A DNA stretch of 64,000 bases from Vibrio nigripulchritudo ATCC 27043. GTDB taxonomy: Bacteria; Pseudomonadota; Gammaproteobacteria; Enterobacterales; Vibrionaceae. Each line of letters begins with the position of its first letter. Within the stretch, counting starts at the first letter, position 1. Position numbers and translations under genes: made by a program. The notes under the pieces are model-generated. The model was not told the DNA's origin and did no database searches. It was given only the letters and a program-made list of their open reading frames with translations. The stretch covers positions 1 through 64,000 of the forward strand of contig NZ_AFWJ01000113.1 of the NCBI RefSeq assembly GCF_000222685.1, written 5' to 3'. This document shows, piece by piece, positions 46,238-60,200 of the stretch.

Positions 46238-47125
46238 TTAGGGTAATTCCGGTCCACAGGTTTTCAGGAAATCCAATAGTACCCGACACTTTCGCGGTAA
46301 GTACTGCTGCTTACGGTAATACGCAACAAACTCAAACTCCCGGCTTTGGGTATTGGTAACATCAACAGGCACCAATAAGTTGTTTTCCAGTTCCTTAGTC
46401 AGGATCAGAGCAGGCACGTAAATAATCCCCCTCCCCTGCAATGCTGCCTGAATCAGAATCTCCGTATTATCAGACCAAAGTTTCGGCTGAACTTGTACCT
46501 GTTCTCCACCAGCAAATTCCCATCTGGTTCTGGTGACCTGTTTGCCATAAGCAAGGCAAGAGTGCTGGGAAAGCGCTTCAATGCTATCTGGAATGCCGTG
46601 TTTTTCGAGATAAGCAGGTGATGCAAATAACTGGTTTACATAGCGATACAAAGGCACTCGCACAAACATGGACGAGTTGAACAACTCAATGTCCCGCGCT
46701 AATGAAATGTCCGCAAAACTTGCTGGCATCACGTCATAGTCGACACTGCGTAAATCAAACTCGATATCTGGGTACTGCTCCGTAAAGCGTTCCAAATCTT
46801 TCATCAATACACGTGAATTCACCAAGGTTGGAGCAGCAATCGTTAATACACCAGCAGGTTTGTCATTAAGGCGCGTAACCTCGGAAAGAAGCTCATTCCA
46901 TTCAGAATCTATCCGACAAAAGGTCTGATAGAAGTACTCACCGGCTTCCGTGACCTCTAGCTTTCTGGTCGTTCTAATCAGTAGTTGCACTCCGAGACTG
47001 GATTCCAATTCTGCAATTTTCTTACTGATAACAGAAGGTGTCACTGCCAACGCTTTTGCTGCCTCCGCCATAGAGCCATGCTCGACCACCTGTCTGTATA
47101 TCGATGCGTGCTTAAAATTCGCCAT
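46238..47125 (-). CDS. LysR-family transcriptional regulator
   Basis: This 295-residue regulator has the LysR helix-turn-helix at the N terminus (FKHASIYRQVVEHGSMAEAAKALAVTPSVISKKIAELE) and a periplasmic-binding-like effector domain. It belongs to the CrgA/DsdC-like group by general look only. The start at 47125 places the helix-turn-helix at the usual distance; an upstream TTG at 47179 has no ribosome site. It diverges from the small gene at 47254, which is the natural candidate target. Confidence 0.87.
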   Translation of the reverse strand: MANFKHASIYRQVVEHGSMAEAAKALAVTPSVISKKIAELESSLGVQLLIRTTRKLEVTEAGEYFYQTFCRIDSEWNELLSEVTRLNDKPAGVLTIAAPTLVNSRVLMKDLERFTEQYPDIEFDLRSVDYDVMPASFADISLARDIELFNSSMFVRVPLYRYVNQLFASPAYLEKHGIPDSIEALSQHSCLAYGKQVTRTRWEFAGGEQVQVQPKLWSDNTEILIQAALQGRGIIYVPALILTKELENNLLVPVDVTNTQSREFEFVAYYRKQQYLPRKCRVLLDFLKTCGPELP

Positions 47126-47253
47126 CCTTTCATTCCAAAATGGAAACTGATGCTTTCTATCTTCAGTAATTATTTTCAAATTAACAACAAATAGAATGCG
47201 TAAGTCGTTAACAAACTCGAGAAGATAACGCTTAATTTAAGGAGCAACCATCA

Positions 47254-47580
47254 ATGAAAAATGCGAACAGTGTGATTGAGACCGTTACCTGGCGTGCAAA
47301 TGAAGGCGTGAGCGAAGAAGAGATGAAAAGTGCCGTGGAGCTCATGTTACTGGATTTAAAAAACCTACCTGGCTTTATTCATGAAACCTTATCTGTGAAT
47401 GAGACGGGACAGTGGCTACAACTCTATTACTGGGAAACCGCCGAAGACGCACATAACTCCAATCAACTAATGGCAGATAAGCCCTCGTTCGCCAAGTTAA
47501 TCGCTCTGATTCAGCCTGATTCGGTAGATATTCAAGTTTATGGCTGTATCCATGCTTCCTCTGCCATCAGTTTTGACTAA
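47254..47580 (+). CDS. Small antibiotic-biosynthesis-monooxygenase-like (dimeric alpha/beta barrel) protein
   Basis: The 108-residue protein shows the alternating pattern of the ferredoxin-like ABM fold, with one long helix (VSEEEMKSAVELMLLDLKNLPGF) followed by strands (HETLSVN, QWLQLYYWET) and a second helix (AHNSNQLMADKPSFAKLIALI). Such proteins include cofactor-free monooxygenases and stress proteins. An AAGGAG ribosome site precedes the ATG. It is transcribed away from the LysR regulator, 128 bases apart, suggesting control by it. The substrate is unknown. Confidence 0.72.
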   Translation: MKNANSVIETVTWRANEGVSEEEMKSAVELMLLDLKNLPGFIHETLSVNETGQWLQLYYWETAEDAHNSNQLMADKPSFAKLIALIQPDSVDIQVYGCIHASSAISFD

Positions 47581-47600
47581 AAACTGTTGCCCTAGACAAG

Positions 47601-47623
47601 AAAAAGGCTCCGAAAGGAGCCTT
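47601..47623 (-). terminator. Rho-independent terminator of yjaG
   Basis: On the minus strand AAGGCTCC and GGAGCCTT pair around TTTC and run into TTTC, just past the yjaG stop. It also lies downstream of the convergent small gene. Confidence 0.8.
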
Positions 47624-47630
47624 AGTGCGA

Positions 47631-48218
47631 TTAAACTGCCAACCCAATATTGCTGACCGGGTCATCACGGAGCTCTTGTCGCAGCTCTTTAATCAGTTCC
47701 ACATCGCGCTCGACTGCGTCTTTCAAAGGTCGGAAAATCGCCCATTGCACATCCCATTCAGCGCACACGGCTTCATTTTCTTTCTGGTTGTCGTTGGTCA
47801 CTTCTTCCCCAGACTGCGCTTCTTCCAAGTGCGCAACCGTATTGACAGACTGCTCGCTGATTTTCAGCATGGATTCAAACAGAGTGTCTCTGTCTAGCAA
47901 GCCATGCAGCAGAGTGGAAAGCGCCACGCACGCGTCAATCGCCGGGTAAACGCCATAGAAATCAAAATCATCCGCAGAAGGGATCAATTCTTCCAGTTTT
48001 TCTAGCTGACGCTCGAAGTTTACTTTCGCATTTTTAACCGTGAGTAACTCCCAAACACTGTCTAAGATATCTTTATAGACACGTGATTCTGCAAACTCTG
48101 TGTTCTGGCAAAAAACCGCATAGTTGGGGTACATTCGCTCACAAAGAGACGCCATAAACGTTATTTGCTGCCAAGGCTCGAACTTTTCGAGGCGAATTTG
48201 GAGAGGATTCTGTAACAT
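47631..48218 (-). CDS. yjaG: DUF416 family protein YjaG
   Basis: The 195-residue cytoplasmic protein begins MLQNPLQIRLEKFEPWQQITFMASLCERMYPNY, typical of the YjaG/DUF416 family found near hupA and hemE in enterobacteria. The frame is open 30 codons upstream, but ATG 48218 with GGAT before it aligns with relatives. It is mostly helical and acidic. The function is unknown. Confidence 0.87.
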   Translation of the reverse strand: MLQNPLQIRLEKFEPWQQITFMASLCERMYPNYAVFCQNTEFAESRVYKDILDSVWELLTVKNAKVNFERQLEKLEELIPSADDFDFYGVYPAIDACVALSTLLHGLLDRDTLFESMLKISEQSVNTVAHLEEAQSGEEVTNDNQKENEAVCAEWDVQWAIFRPLKDAVERDVELIKELRQELRDDPVSNIGLAV

Positions 48219-48288
48219 GGTGATCCAACGGTTGTAGAAAAAGACAGCGGAAGTGTACTTGATTCGCCAGAGGGAAAAAAGCAAGCCT

Positions 48289-49215
48289 ATGAATAATTTC
48301 ACCAACAAAGTCTATATCGCTTCGAAAGACCAAGCGGAATACGCATCGCTAATCAACAATGCTCAGCTAGAAGACTTGGTCATCACTCAGGATAAAAGCC
48401 TTGCCAACATCGTTCTGGCCGATCCTCCACTCATTGTTAACGACCTCCCAAACCTGACTAAACTGGAATGGTTACAGTCAACGTTTGCAGGTGTGGATGC
48501 ACTAGTCGTCAGTGGACTTCGTCAGGACTATGAACTGACCAATGTAAAAGGCATATTTGGTCAGCAGATTTCCGAATACGTGGTTGGCAACACGATTGAG
48601 TACTTTCGCCACTTTTCTACATATCGGCAGCAACAGCTTAAATCTCAGTGGCAGCCTCACCCTTATCAATCCTTAGCGGATAAATCGATTTTGGTGCTCG
48701 GTACGGGCGACATCGGCTGCCATGTGGCCAAAATTTGCAATGCACTTGGAATGAAAACGGGCGGGGTCAACCGAACGGGGATCCCGGCAAAAGCATCCCC
48801 ATTCAAATACACTTTCCATATTGGGGAGTTTAAATCTGCGGTAAAAGACGCGGACATCATCGTCAGTACTTTACCTTCTACGCCCGATACCCGAGGCTAT
48901 CTCAATGCCGCGCGCTTAGCTCATGCAGACAACGCGTTATTGTTCAGTGTCGGACGCGGCGATGTGCTGGTTGAAGACGACCTGATCCCTGCCATCGAAA
49001 ATGGCAACATCGCTCATGCTTTTCTGGATGTGTTTGAACAGGAACCTTTGCCAAAATCGTCTCCATTCTGGTCGCACGACAAGGTTTCCGTCACCCCGCA
49101 CATTGCCGCAGTAAGCTTTCCACACCAAGTTTTTGAGCAGTTCAAAGAAAACTACCTCAGATGGTATGACGGGTTTAAATTGCAAAATCGCGTCGACTTC
49201 AAGAAAGGTTATTGA
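48289..49215 (+). CDS. D-2-hydroxyacid dehydrogenase (GhrA-like)
   Basis: This 308-residue NAD(P)-dependent dehydrogenase has the nucleotide motif VLGTGDIGCHVA, the arginine/catalytic segment VSTLPSTPDTRGYLN and SVGRGDVLVEDDL, and the catalytic glutamate and histidine in DVFEQEPLP and VTPHIAAVS. Relatives reduce glyoxylate or hydroxypyruvate. The ATG at 48289 fits the domain start; GAGGG lies somewhat far upstream. It diverges from yjaG and is coupled to the next gene by a TGATG overlap. Confidence 0.88.
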   Translation: MNNFTNKVYIASKDQAEYASLINNAQLEDLVITQDKSLANIVLADPPLIVNDLPNLTKLEWLQSTFAGVDALVVSGLRQDYELTNVKGIFGQQISEYVVGNTIEYFRHFSTYRQQQLKSQWQPHPYQSLADKSILVLGTGDIGCHVAKICNALGMKTGGVNRTGIPAKASPFKYTFHIGEFKSAVKDADIIVSTLPSTPDTRGYLNAARLAHADNALLFSVGRGDVLVEDDLIPAIENGNIAHAFLDVFEQEPLPKSSPFWSHDKVSVTPHIAAVSFPHQVFEQFKENYLRWYDGFKLQNRVDFKKGY

Positions 49216-49793
49216 TGGTGCCGGCTCTGCCTTCTTTACTGGCGGACATTCGCCAATGCAAAGTTTGCGAACCTGAGTTGCCATTGGGTGCTAACCCTGT
49301 GATTCAGGCTTCGGAGGAAGCGCGTTTACTGATAATCGGGCAAGCGCCCGGAACCAGAGTCCATAAAACCTCTATCCCTTGGAACGACCCAAGCGGCGAT
49401 CGCCTGCGAACATGGCTGGATATCGACAAAGAGGTGTTTTACAACCCAACTAAGATCGCCATCATGCCGATGGGCTTATGCTATCCGGGAAAAGGGAAAA
49501 GTGGCGATTTACCACCAAGGAAGGAATGTGCACCTCTTTGGCATGCATCGGTTCTAGATTTGTTACCCAATATCGAAATGACACTGCTGATTGGTCAATA
49601 TGCTCAGCAGTACTATCTGCAGAATCGCCCCAAGACCCTGACTCAAACCGTCGAGCAGTGGCAGCGTTGGGCACCAGAGTTTCTCCCATTACCTCACCCT
49701 TCTCCAAGAAACACACTTTGGCTGAAAAAGAATCCCTGGTTTGAGTCGGAGACCGTCCCCTACATTCGGGGGATCGTTTCTCGAGTTTTATAG
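49215..49793 (+). CDS. Uracil-DNA glycosylase family protein
   Basis: This 192-residue protein has the UDG-superfamily motif 1 as IIGQAPGTRVHKTSIPWNDPSG and motif 2 as LPHPSPRN. An N-terminal CKVC is present, but the full four-cysteine iron-sulfur set of family 4 enzymes is not obvious. The activity may differ from true uracil excision. The start codon overlaps the stop of the dehydrogenase (TGATG), with AAAGG six bases upstream. Confidence 0.82.
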   Translation: MVPALPSLLADIRQCKVCEPELPLGANPVIQASEEARLLIIGQAPGTRVHKTSIPWNDPSGDRLRTWLDIDKEVFYNPTKIAIMPMGLCYPGKGKSGDLPPRKECAPLWHASVLDLLPNIEMTLLIGQYAQQYYLQNRPKTLTQTVEQWQRWAPEFLPLPHPSPRNTLWLKKNPWFESETVPYIRGIVSRVL

Positions 49794-49952
49794 CTTTTGG
49801 ATCATTATGATCTTAATAGACCTAAAGCTGTACACTCCACTTACTTTAGGTGATATTTCCAAAATAACCATCTGAAATTTATAACATCGTCTCTTTTGTA
49901 CAGCGAAACTACTATTTGGCCTACGATGATCCAAATGCTATTTGACCTGTAC

Positions 49953-49985
49953 AAAAAAGCGCGCCTGCAATGCAAAGCGCGCTTT
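49953..49985 (-). terminator. Rho-independent terminator of hemE
   Basis: On the minus strand AAGCGCGC pairs with GCGCGCTT and is followed by a T-run, 19 bases past the hemE stop. Confidence 0.88.
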
Positions 49986-50003
49986 GAGAAGACATTAAGA
50001 GTG

Positions 50004-51071
50004 TTACTTGTGATAAGGCTTAGAAAGCTCGTGTACCGCTTCCACGAACACACCTGCGTTCTCAGGTGGCACATCAAGATGGATGCCGTGACCCAAGTTG
50101 AAGACATGCCCCGTTCCACCTTCACCAAAACCTTCTAAAATGGTGGCGACTTCTTCACGAATACGATCATGAGGTGCATAAAGCATAGACGGGTCCATAT
50201 TGCCCTGCAGCGCAACTTTATCGCCTACACGAGCCTTCGCATCTGCAATATTGATCGTCCAGTCAAGCCCTACCGCATCACACCCTGTTGCTGCGATTTG
50301 CTCTAACCACATACCGCCATTTTTGGTGAACAGAGTTACTGGCACACGACGACCATCGTTTTCACGGATCAAGCCGTCGACAATCTTATGCATGTACTGC
50401 AACGAGAACAGGTTGTAATCACGAGGGGTTAATACACCACCCCAGGTATCAAACACCATTACCGATTGCGCACCGGCTTTGATTTGTGCATTCAAGTACT
50501 CAATCACACTGTCTGCAAGCTTATCCAATAACGCATGCAACGTTTGAGGCTCGGCATACATCATCTTCTTGATTTTAGTGAAGGCTTTTGAACTTCCACC
50601 CTCGACCATGTAAGTCGCAAGTGTCCACGGGCTACCAGAGAAACCAATCAGGGGAACATCACCATTCAGATCTTTACGGATCTGACGCACCGCATTCATC
50701 ACGTACTGAAGTTCGCCTTCGGGATCTGGAATGCCAATTTTATCAACGTCCGCTTTGCAGGTGACTGGGTTGGTAAATTTCGGACCTTCGCCAGTTTCGA
50801 AGTACAGACCAAGCCCCATTGCATCTGGGATGGTCAGAATATCTGAAAACAGAATAGCAGCATCAAGAGGGAAACGACGTAGCGGCTGAAGAGTCACTTC
50901 CGAAGCCAGTTCTGCGTTTTTACATAGAGACATGAAGTCTCCTGCCTGCCCACGGGTTTCGCGATACTCTGGCAGGTAACGACCTGCCTGGCGCATCATC
51001 CAGACTGGGGTGTAATCTACTGGCTCTTTCAATAGAGCTCTTAGGTAACGATCGTTCTTTAGTTCAGTCAT
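50004..51071 (-). CDS. hemE: Uroporphyrinogen decarboxylase
   Basis: This 355-residue enzyme removes four carboxyl groups from uroporphyrinogen III to give coproporphyrinogen III in heme synthesis. Signatures [19 protein letters not shown] and [17 protein letters not shown] are intact. The ATG at 51071 ([14 protein letters not shown]) matches the normal family start; the frame extends 17 codons upstream without support. The gene is monocistronic here, with its own terminator. Confidence 0.97.
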   Translation of the reverse strand: MTELKNDRYLRALLKEPVDYTPVWMMRQAGRYLPEYRETRGQAGDFMSLCKNAELASEVTLQPLRRFPLDAAILFSDILTIPDAMGLGLYFETGEGPKFTNPVTCKADVDKIGIPDPEGELQYVMNAVRQIRKDLNGDVPLIGFSGSPWTLATYMVEGGSSKAFTKIKKMMYAEPQTLHALLDKLADSVIEYLNAQIKAGAQSVMVFDTWGGVLTPRDYNLFSLQYMHKIVDGLIRENDGRRVPVTLFTKNGGMWLEQIAATGCDAVGLDWTINIADAKARVGDKVALQGNMDPSMLYAPHDRIREEVATILEGFGEGGTGHVFNLGHGIHLDVPPENAGVFVEAVHELSKPYHK

Positions 51072-51169
51072 TCTGGCTTCTTCAATCGATTGTAAAGTCG
51101 CTATTCTACCACTTATCTCCATTATGGAAATCTGGGCTTTGCAACCTGGATCATGTTATTAGCGATAAA

Positions 51170-51188
51170 AATCAATGTGAAATTGATT
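51170..51188. promoter_or_regulatory. Inverted repeat upstream of hemE, possible operator
   Basis: AATCAAT and ATTGATT are perfect 7-bp arms around GTGAA. On the minus strand a hemE promoter TTCACA-17-TAACAT overlaps it, so it may be a protein-binding site. No regulator is identified. Confidence 0.35.
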
Positions 51189-51230
51189 CATTAGAAAGCG
51201 CATGTTACAAATTTGATCGCTAGCGAAAAC

Positions 51231-51311
51231 TATAATATCTGGGTATATGAATACCCAGCATCTCATAACGACATCTTACTTACCCCTCCGGTATCACCGG
51301 AGGTTTTTTTT
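51231..51311 (+). ncRNA. Candidate small RNA gene between hemE and nudC
   Basis: A perfect -10 TATAAT (51231-51236) is followed 50 bases later by a strong terminator (51285-51311: CCTCCGGT and ACCGGAGG, then eight T) on the plus strand. The neighbouring genes hemE and nudC are both on the minus strand, so the terminator has no protein gene to serve. The predicted transcript, about 51243-51311, would have an unstructured stretch (CATCTCATAACGACATC) and a terminal hairpin, like Hfq-binding RNAs. An inverted repeat CTGGGTAT-ATGA-ATACCCAG (51239-51258) spans the start site and may be an operator or 5' hairpin. The -35 is weak. Confidence 0.55.
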
Positions 51312-51332
51312 ATTTAAAAGCTCATCTCCATC

Positions 51333-51375
51333 CCTCAATAATCTCAAGATACTAGGTTCAGCAAGAATTAATTGG
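51333..51375. mobile_element. Degenerate fragment of the MITE-like element at the nudC 3' end
   Basis: TCTCAAGATACTAGGTTCAG and the following bases match the left end of the 19977-20242 element over about 35 bases with few changes, while the terminal TATACCCAAGT is degraded. The right part is absent. The stop codon of nudC (51368-51370) lies inside it. Confidence 0.65.
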
Positions 51376-52135
51376 GAATACTTTTTTCCGTCACTTCCCG
51401 AATCAGTGCTCGGGCAATTGTACCCTCTGGAGCAACCTCTGGTAATTCATCAAAACCAAACCACTGTGCATCAACCAGCTCCGTCTTGTCTAGCTTAATG
51501 TCACCGCTACGATAATCAGCAATAAACCCCATCATCAAACTGGAAGGGAATGCCCAGGGTTGGCTGCCAAAGTAAGTAATATTGGAAACCTCTATCCCAG
51601 TTTCTTCTTTCACTTCCCGAGCGACGCATTGTTCCAGTGTTTCTCCCACTTCAACAAACCCTGCAATCACCGTATACATGCCACCACGATGGCGGTTGTG
51701 CTGCGCCAGTAAGATCTGATTCTCTTTACGAATAGCAACGATGATACAGGGGAAGATTCTTGGATAATGTAGCGTACGACAATCACCACACTGCATAGCC
51801 AGTTGATTGAAGTTGAGATGGTTTCTTCCACCGCATTGAGGGCAAAAGCGCAGTGTTTGACTCATGTGCCCAAATTGAATGGCACGACTGATCATCCAAA
51901 ATAATTCTTCCGGGTAATGCAACAAGCTGCGAAGAGGAGTCATAGGTAAGACTTGCTCCACTTCCACATGATTCAGCCAAACCACTTTCTTACTTTGGTA
52001 GTTGCCGATGACCTGCGCATTTTCTGCGTTTAAATTCAAAGAGCTGGCACTTCCTAGTGGTAGTGAGCCGTTCTCGATCCAAACTTCGCTTCCCTCGACA
52101 ACACACCAATAAACTGGCTCTTCATTTTTGAACAT
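51368..52135 (-). CDS. nudC: NAD(+) diphosphatase / RNA decapping NUDIX enzyme NudC
   Basis: This 255-residue enzyme hydrolyses NADH and removes NAD caps from RNA 5' ends. A four-cysteine zinc ribbon (CPQCGG and CGDC) precedes the NUDIX box [23 protein letters not shown], and the NADH-type motif SQPWAFPSS follows it. The ATG at 52135 is chosen because GAGGG lies seven bases upstream; two earlier in-frame starts lack one. The last residues (SIPN) and the stop are encoded within a mobile-element fragment, but the length is close to normal (E. coli 257). Confidence 0.95.
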   Translation of the reverse strand: MFKNEEPVYWCVVEGSEVWIENGSLPLGSASSLNLNAENAQVIGNYQSKKVVWLNHVEVEQVLPMTPLRSLLHYPEELFWMISRAIQFGHMSQTLRFCPQCGGRNHLNFNQLAMQCGDCRTLHYPRIFPCIIVAIRKENQILLAQHNRHRGGMYTVIAGFVEVGETLEQCVAREVKEETGIEVSNITYFGSQPWAFPSSLMMGFIADYRSGDIKLDKTELVDAQWFGFDELPEVAPEGTIARALIREVTEKSIPN

Positions 52136-52323
52136 GCCATACCCTCTTTGCTTGAAGTTCATCCATTTTACTGGCAATCTAATTTCTTACCAGAGTTTGT
52201 AGCTCAGTAAGATCCGATCTATAAATTCTATATAGAGCAAGAGATTGCATTTTAAATGGACTCCTCTGGTTTCAGAGGCTTAGATTGCTGATTGGCTAGT
52301 AATCAGATCATGAGGACATGGTC

Positions 52324-52809
52324 ATGCTGAATAAATTCAAACAAGTACAAGAACAGTGGGGTGGCTCCAGCGAAGTCATCGATCATTGGCTCGATACACG
52401 TCAATCGCTGGTTGTGGAATATTGCGAGCTTGCAAAACCACAAACCGTTAAAGCGGCTGCCGTTTCAGGTCTGCCCTCTCCCCAAGAACTACAACGCTTC
52501 TGCCAACATCTCGTTGATTACATCTCTGAAGGTCACTTCAAAATCTACGATATGGTGATGGATCGCTGGAAATCGACCGGCTACTCACCAACCGATGAAA
52601 TCAATGACACTTATGGAAAGATCGTACTCACGACCGATCCATTGCTGAACTTTACCGATAAGTACGCCACCATCGACGAAGAAGATCCGCTGAGCAAACT
52701 TGAAAGCGAGCTGTCATTGATTGGTGAAATCTTAGAAACCAGGTTCGAAGTGGAAGACCAGCTCATCAGGTTGATAGCAGACAGTTTAGCTGTTCCACCG
52801 GGCGCTTAA
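52324..52809 (+). CDS. rsd: Regulator of sigma D (anti-sigma-70 factor)
   Basis: The 161-residue protein belongs to the Rsd/AlgQ family, with MLNKFKQVQEQWGGSSEVIDHWL at the N terminus and the helical core HLVDYISEGHFKIYDMV. Rsd binds the sigma-70 subunit in stationary phase and frees core polymerase for other sigma factors. The ATG at 52324 is preferred to 52318 because it is eight bases from GAGG. It diverges from nudC and lies near rpoB/rpoC. Confidence 0.93.
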   Translation: MLNKFKQVQEQWGGSSEVIDHWLDTRQSLVVEYCELAKPQTVKAAAVSGLPSPQELQRFCQHLVDYISEGHFKIYDMVMDRWKSTGYSPTDEINDTYGKIVLTTDPLLNFTDKYATIDEEDPLSKLESELSLIGEILETRFEVEDQLIRLIADSLAVPPGA

Positions 52810-52982
52810 CTCACTGCTATACTCTTGCAGGGGTGTTAATCGCACTCCTGCTTTATCACATCTAAAAAATCGTTTCTCCAGAACACTCGGTTTACTTTTC
52901 TGCACTCAAAGTATCAAGGTATCGGATCCCTTCAAATACGCACAATTTGCTATACCAAATCAGTTTAGCGATCAGCAGACAC

Positions 52983-53009
52983 AAAAAAGGCACCTTTCGG
53001 TGCCTTTTT
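52983..53009 (-). terminator. Rho-independent terminator of the rplJL-rpoBC operon
   Basis: AAGGCACC and GGTGCCTT pair around GAAA (minus-strand reading) and run into six T, 17 bases past the rpoC stop. On the plus strand it could also act after rsd. The 170 bases between it and rsd contain only an imperfect hairpin near 52829-52853. Confidence 0.9.
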
Positions 53010-53025
53010 AACATCTTAACGTCGA

Positions 53026-57222
<4,197 letters not shown>

Positions 57223-57295
57223 AATCAGCTCCTGTAAGGAGTTAAAAGGGGCTCACCCGCAAAAGTGAGCACCTTCTACCAATAATCCCGTGGGA

Positions 57296-60200
57296 TTACT
57301 CTTCGTCTTCTAGCTCGATGTTGATACCTAGCGAGCGGATCTCTTTCAACAATACGTTGAAGGATTCTGGCATGCCAGGTTCCATGCTGTGGTTGCCGTC
57401 CACGATGTTCTTATACATCTTAGTACGACCGTTCACGTCATCCGATTTCACCGTTAGCATTTCTTGTAGAGTGTAAGCGGCACCGTATGCTTCCAGTGCC
57501 CATACTTCCATCTCACCGAAACGCTGACCACCGAACTGAGCTTTACCACCAAGTGGCTGCTGAGTTACCAGGCTGTAAGAACCGGTTGAACGTGCGTGCA
57601 TCTTGTCATCAACTAGGTGGTTCAGTTTCAGCATGTACATGTAACCAACAGTTACAGGACGCTCAAACTCGTCACCAGTACGGCCATCAAACAGACGTAG
57701 CTGACCAGATTCTGGTAGGTCGCCTAGTTTCAATAGAGCCTTGATGGAAGATTCTGGCGCACCGTCGAAGATAGGTGTCGCGATTGGTAGACCACCACGT
57801 AGGTTTTGTACCAAAGTGCGAACTTCTTCATCGCTCAGTGCTGCAACATCAACTTTCTGACGGGTGTCACCCAGATCGTACACTTCTTGTAGGAAGTTAC
57901 GGAACTTGTGCAGTTCTTGCTGTTCTTTCAGCATCTGGTTGATCTTGTCACCCACACCTTTCGCTGCCAGACCCATGTGTACTTCTAGGATCTGACCGAT
58001 GTTCATACGTGATGGTACACCCAGTGGGTTAAGTACGATGTCGACAGGTTCACCCTTCTCATCGTATGGCATGTCTTCAACAGGGTTGATCTTAGAGATT
58101 ACACCCTTGTTACCGTGACGGCCCGCCATCTTATCACCCGGCTGGATGCGACGCTTAACTGCTAGGTAAACCTTAACGATCTTCAGAACACCTGGTGCAA
58201 GGTCATCGCCTTGAGTGATCTTACGACGCTTAGTTTCAAACTTCTTATCGAAGTCTGCTTTCAGCTCGTCCCACTGCTCAGCTAGCTGCTCTAGCTGCCC
58301 TTGTAGAGACTCATCGTCAAGAGACTGTTCTAGCCACTTCTTACGATCGATAGTGTCTAGTTTCGCTTCAGAGTAACCACCTGAAATCAATACCGCTTTC
58401 ACACGAGCAAGTAGACCGCCTTCCAGAATCTGGAATTCTTCAGTCAGGTCTTTCTTCGCTTCTTTCAGCTGCATTTGCTCGATTTCAAGCGCACGTTTGT
58501 CTTTCTCTACGCCATCGCGAGTGAAGACTTGAACGTCGATGATGGTACCTGAAACAGAGTTTGGTACACGCAGTGATGTATCTTTAACATCTGATGCTTT
58601 TTCACCGAAGATAGCGCGTAGTAGCTTCTCTTCAGGCGTTAGCTGAGTTTCACCCTTAGGCGTCACTTTACCAACCAGGATGTCGCCACCCTTCACTTCA
58701 GCACCGATGTAAACGATACCTGACTCGTCCAGTTTAGACAGAGCAGACTCACCTACGTTTGGAATATCCGCTGTGATCTCTTCAGAGCCCAGCTTAGTGT
58801 CACGCGCCACACAAGAAAGCTCTTGGATGTGGATAGTCGTGAAACGGTCTTCCTGAACAACACGCTCAGAAACAAGGATGGAATCCTCAAAGTTGTAACC
58901 ATTCCAAGGCATGAACGCGATACGCATATTCTGACCAAGTGCCAGCTCACCAAGGTCGGTTGAAGGACCATCAGCAAGAACGTCACCACGTGCTACTGGC
59001 TCACCAGGTAGTACAGTTGGACGCTGGTTAATACATGTGTTCTGGTTAGAACGCGTGTACTTAGTCAGGTTGTAAATGTCGATACCTGCTTCACCTGGAA
59101 CCAGCTCGTCTTCATTTACTTTTACAACGATACGCGATGCGTCAACAGACTGGATAACACCGCCGCGTTTAGCAACCGCTGTTACACCGGAGTCAACTGC
59201 AACGTTACGCTCGATACCAGTACCTACAAGAGGCTTGTCAGCACGTAGAGTCGGAACTGCCTGACGTTGCATGTTCGCACCCATCAATGCACGGTTCGCA
59301 TCATCGTGCTCTAGGAATGGGATAAGCGATGCCGCCACAGATACAACCTGGTTCGTTGCAACGTCCATGTAATCAACTTGATCACGTGGGTGCAGACCAG
59401 ATTCACCTTTCTGACGAGCAGTAACCAGTTCTTCTACGAACGTGCCTTCCTCTGTTAGACCAGAGTTAGCCTGAGCGATGATGAACTGACCTTCTTGAAT
59501 AGCAGATAGGTAATCAACTTCGTCAGTAACAACACCATCTACTACGCGACGGTACGGAGTTTCTAGGAAACCGTATTCGTTACAACGCGCAAACGCAGAC
59601 AGGGAGTTGATCAGACCGATGTTTGGACCTTCAGGCGTTTCGATAGGACATAGACGACCGTAGTGCGTTACGTGTACGTCTCGTACTTCGAAGCCAGCAC
59701 GTTCACGAGTCAGACCACCTGGACCCAATGCAGAAATACGACGCTTGTGCGTAACTTCTGAAAGTGGGTTGTTCTGGTCCATGAATTGTGAAAGCTGTGA
59801 AGAACCAAAGAATTCTTTAACTGCTGCAGAAATTGGCTTCGCGTTGATTAGGTCTTGAGGCATGATTGCGTCAAGGTCGCCAAGGCTTAGGCGCTCTTTA
59901 ACCGCACGCTCAACACGTACCAGACCAACACGGAATTGGTTTTCTGCCATTTCGCCTACGCTACGGATACGACGGTTGCCAAGGTGGTCGATATCGTCCA
60001 CTTCGCCTTTACCGTTACGGATCGCGATAAGCTTCTTCATCACTTCGATGATGTCTAGTTCATCAAGTGTGCCTTGCTCTAGAGCGTCTTCGCGCTCGAT
60101 AGAGCTGTTGAACTTCATACGACCAACTGTTGATAAGTCGTAACGTTCTTCAGCGAAGAATAGGCTTTCGAATAGTGCTTCTGCAGCTTCTTTTGTTGGT

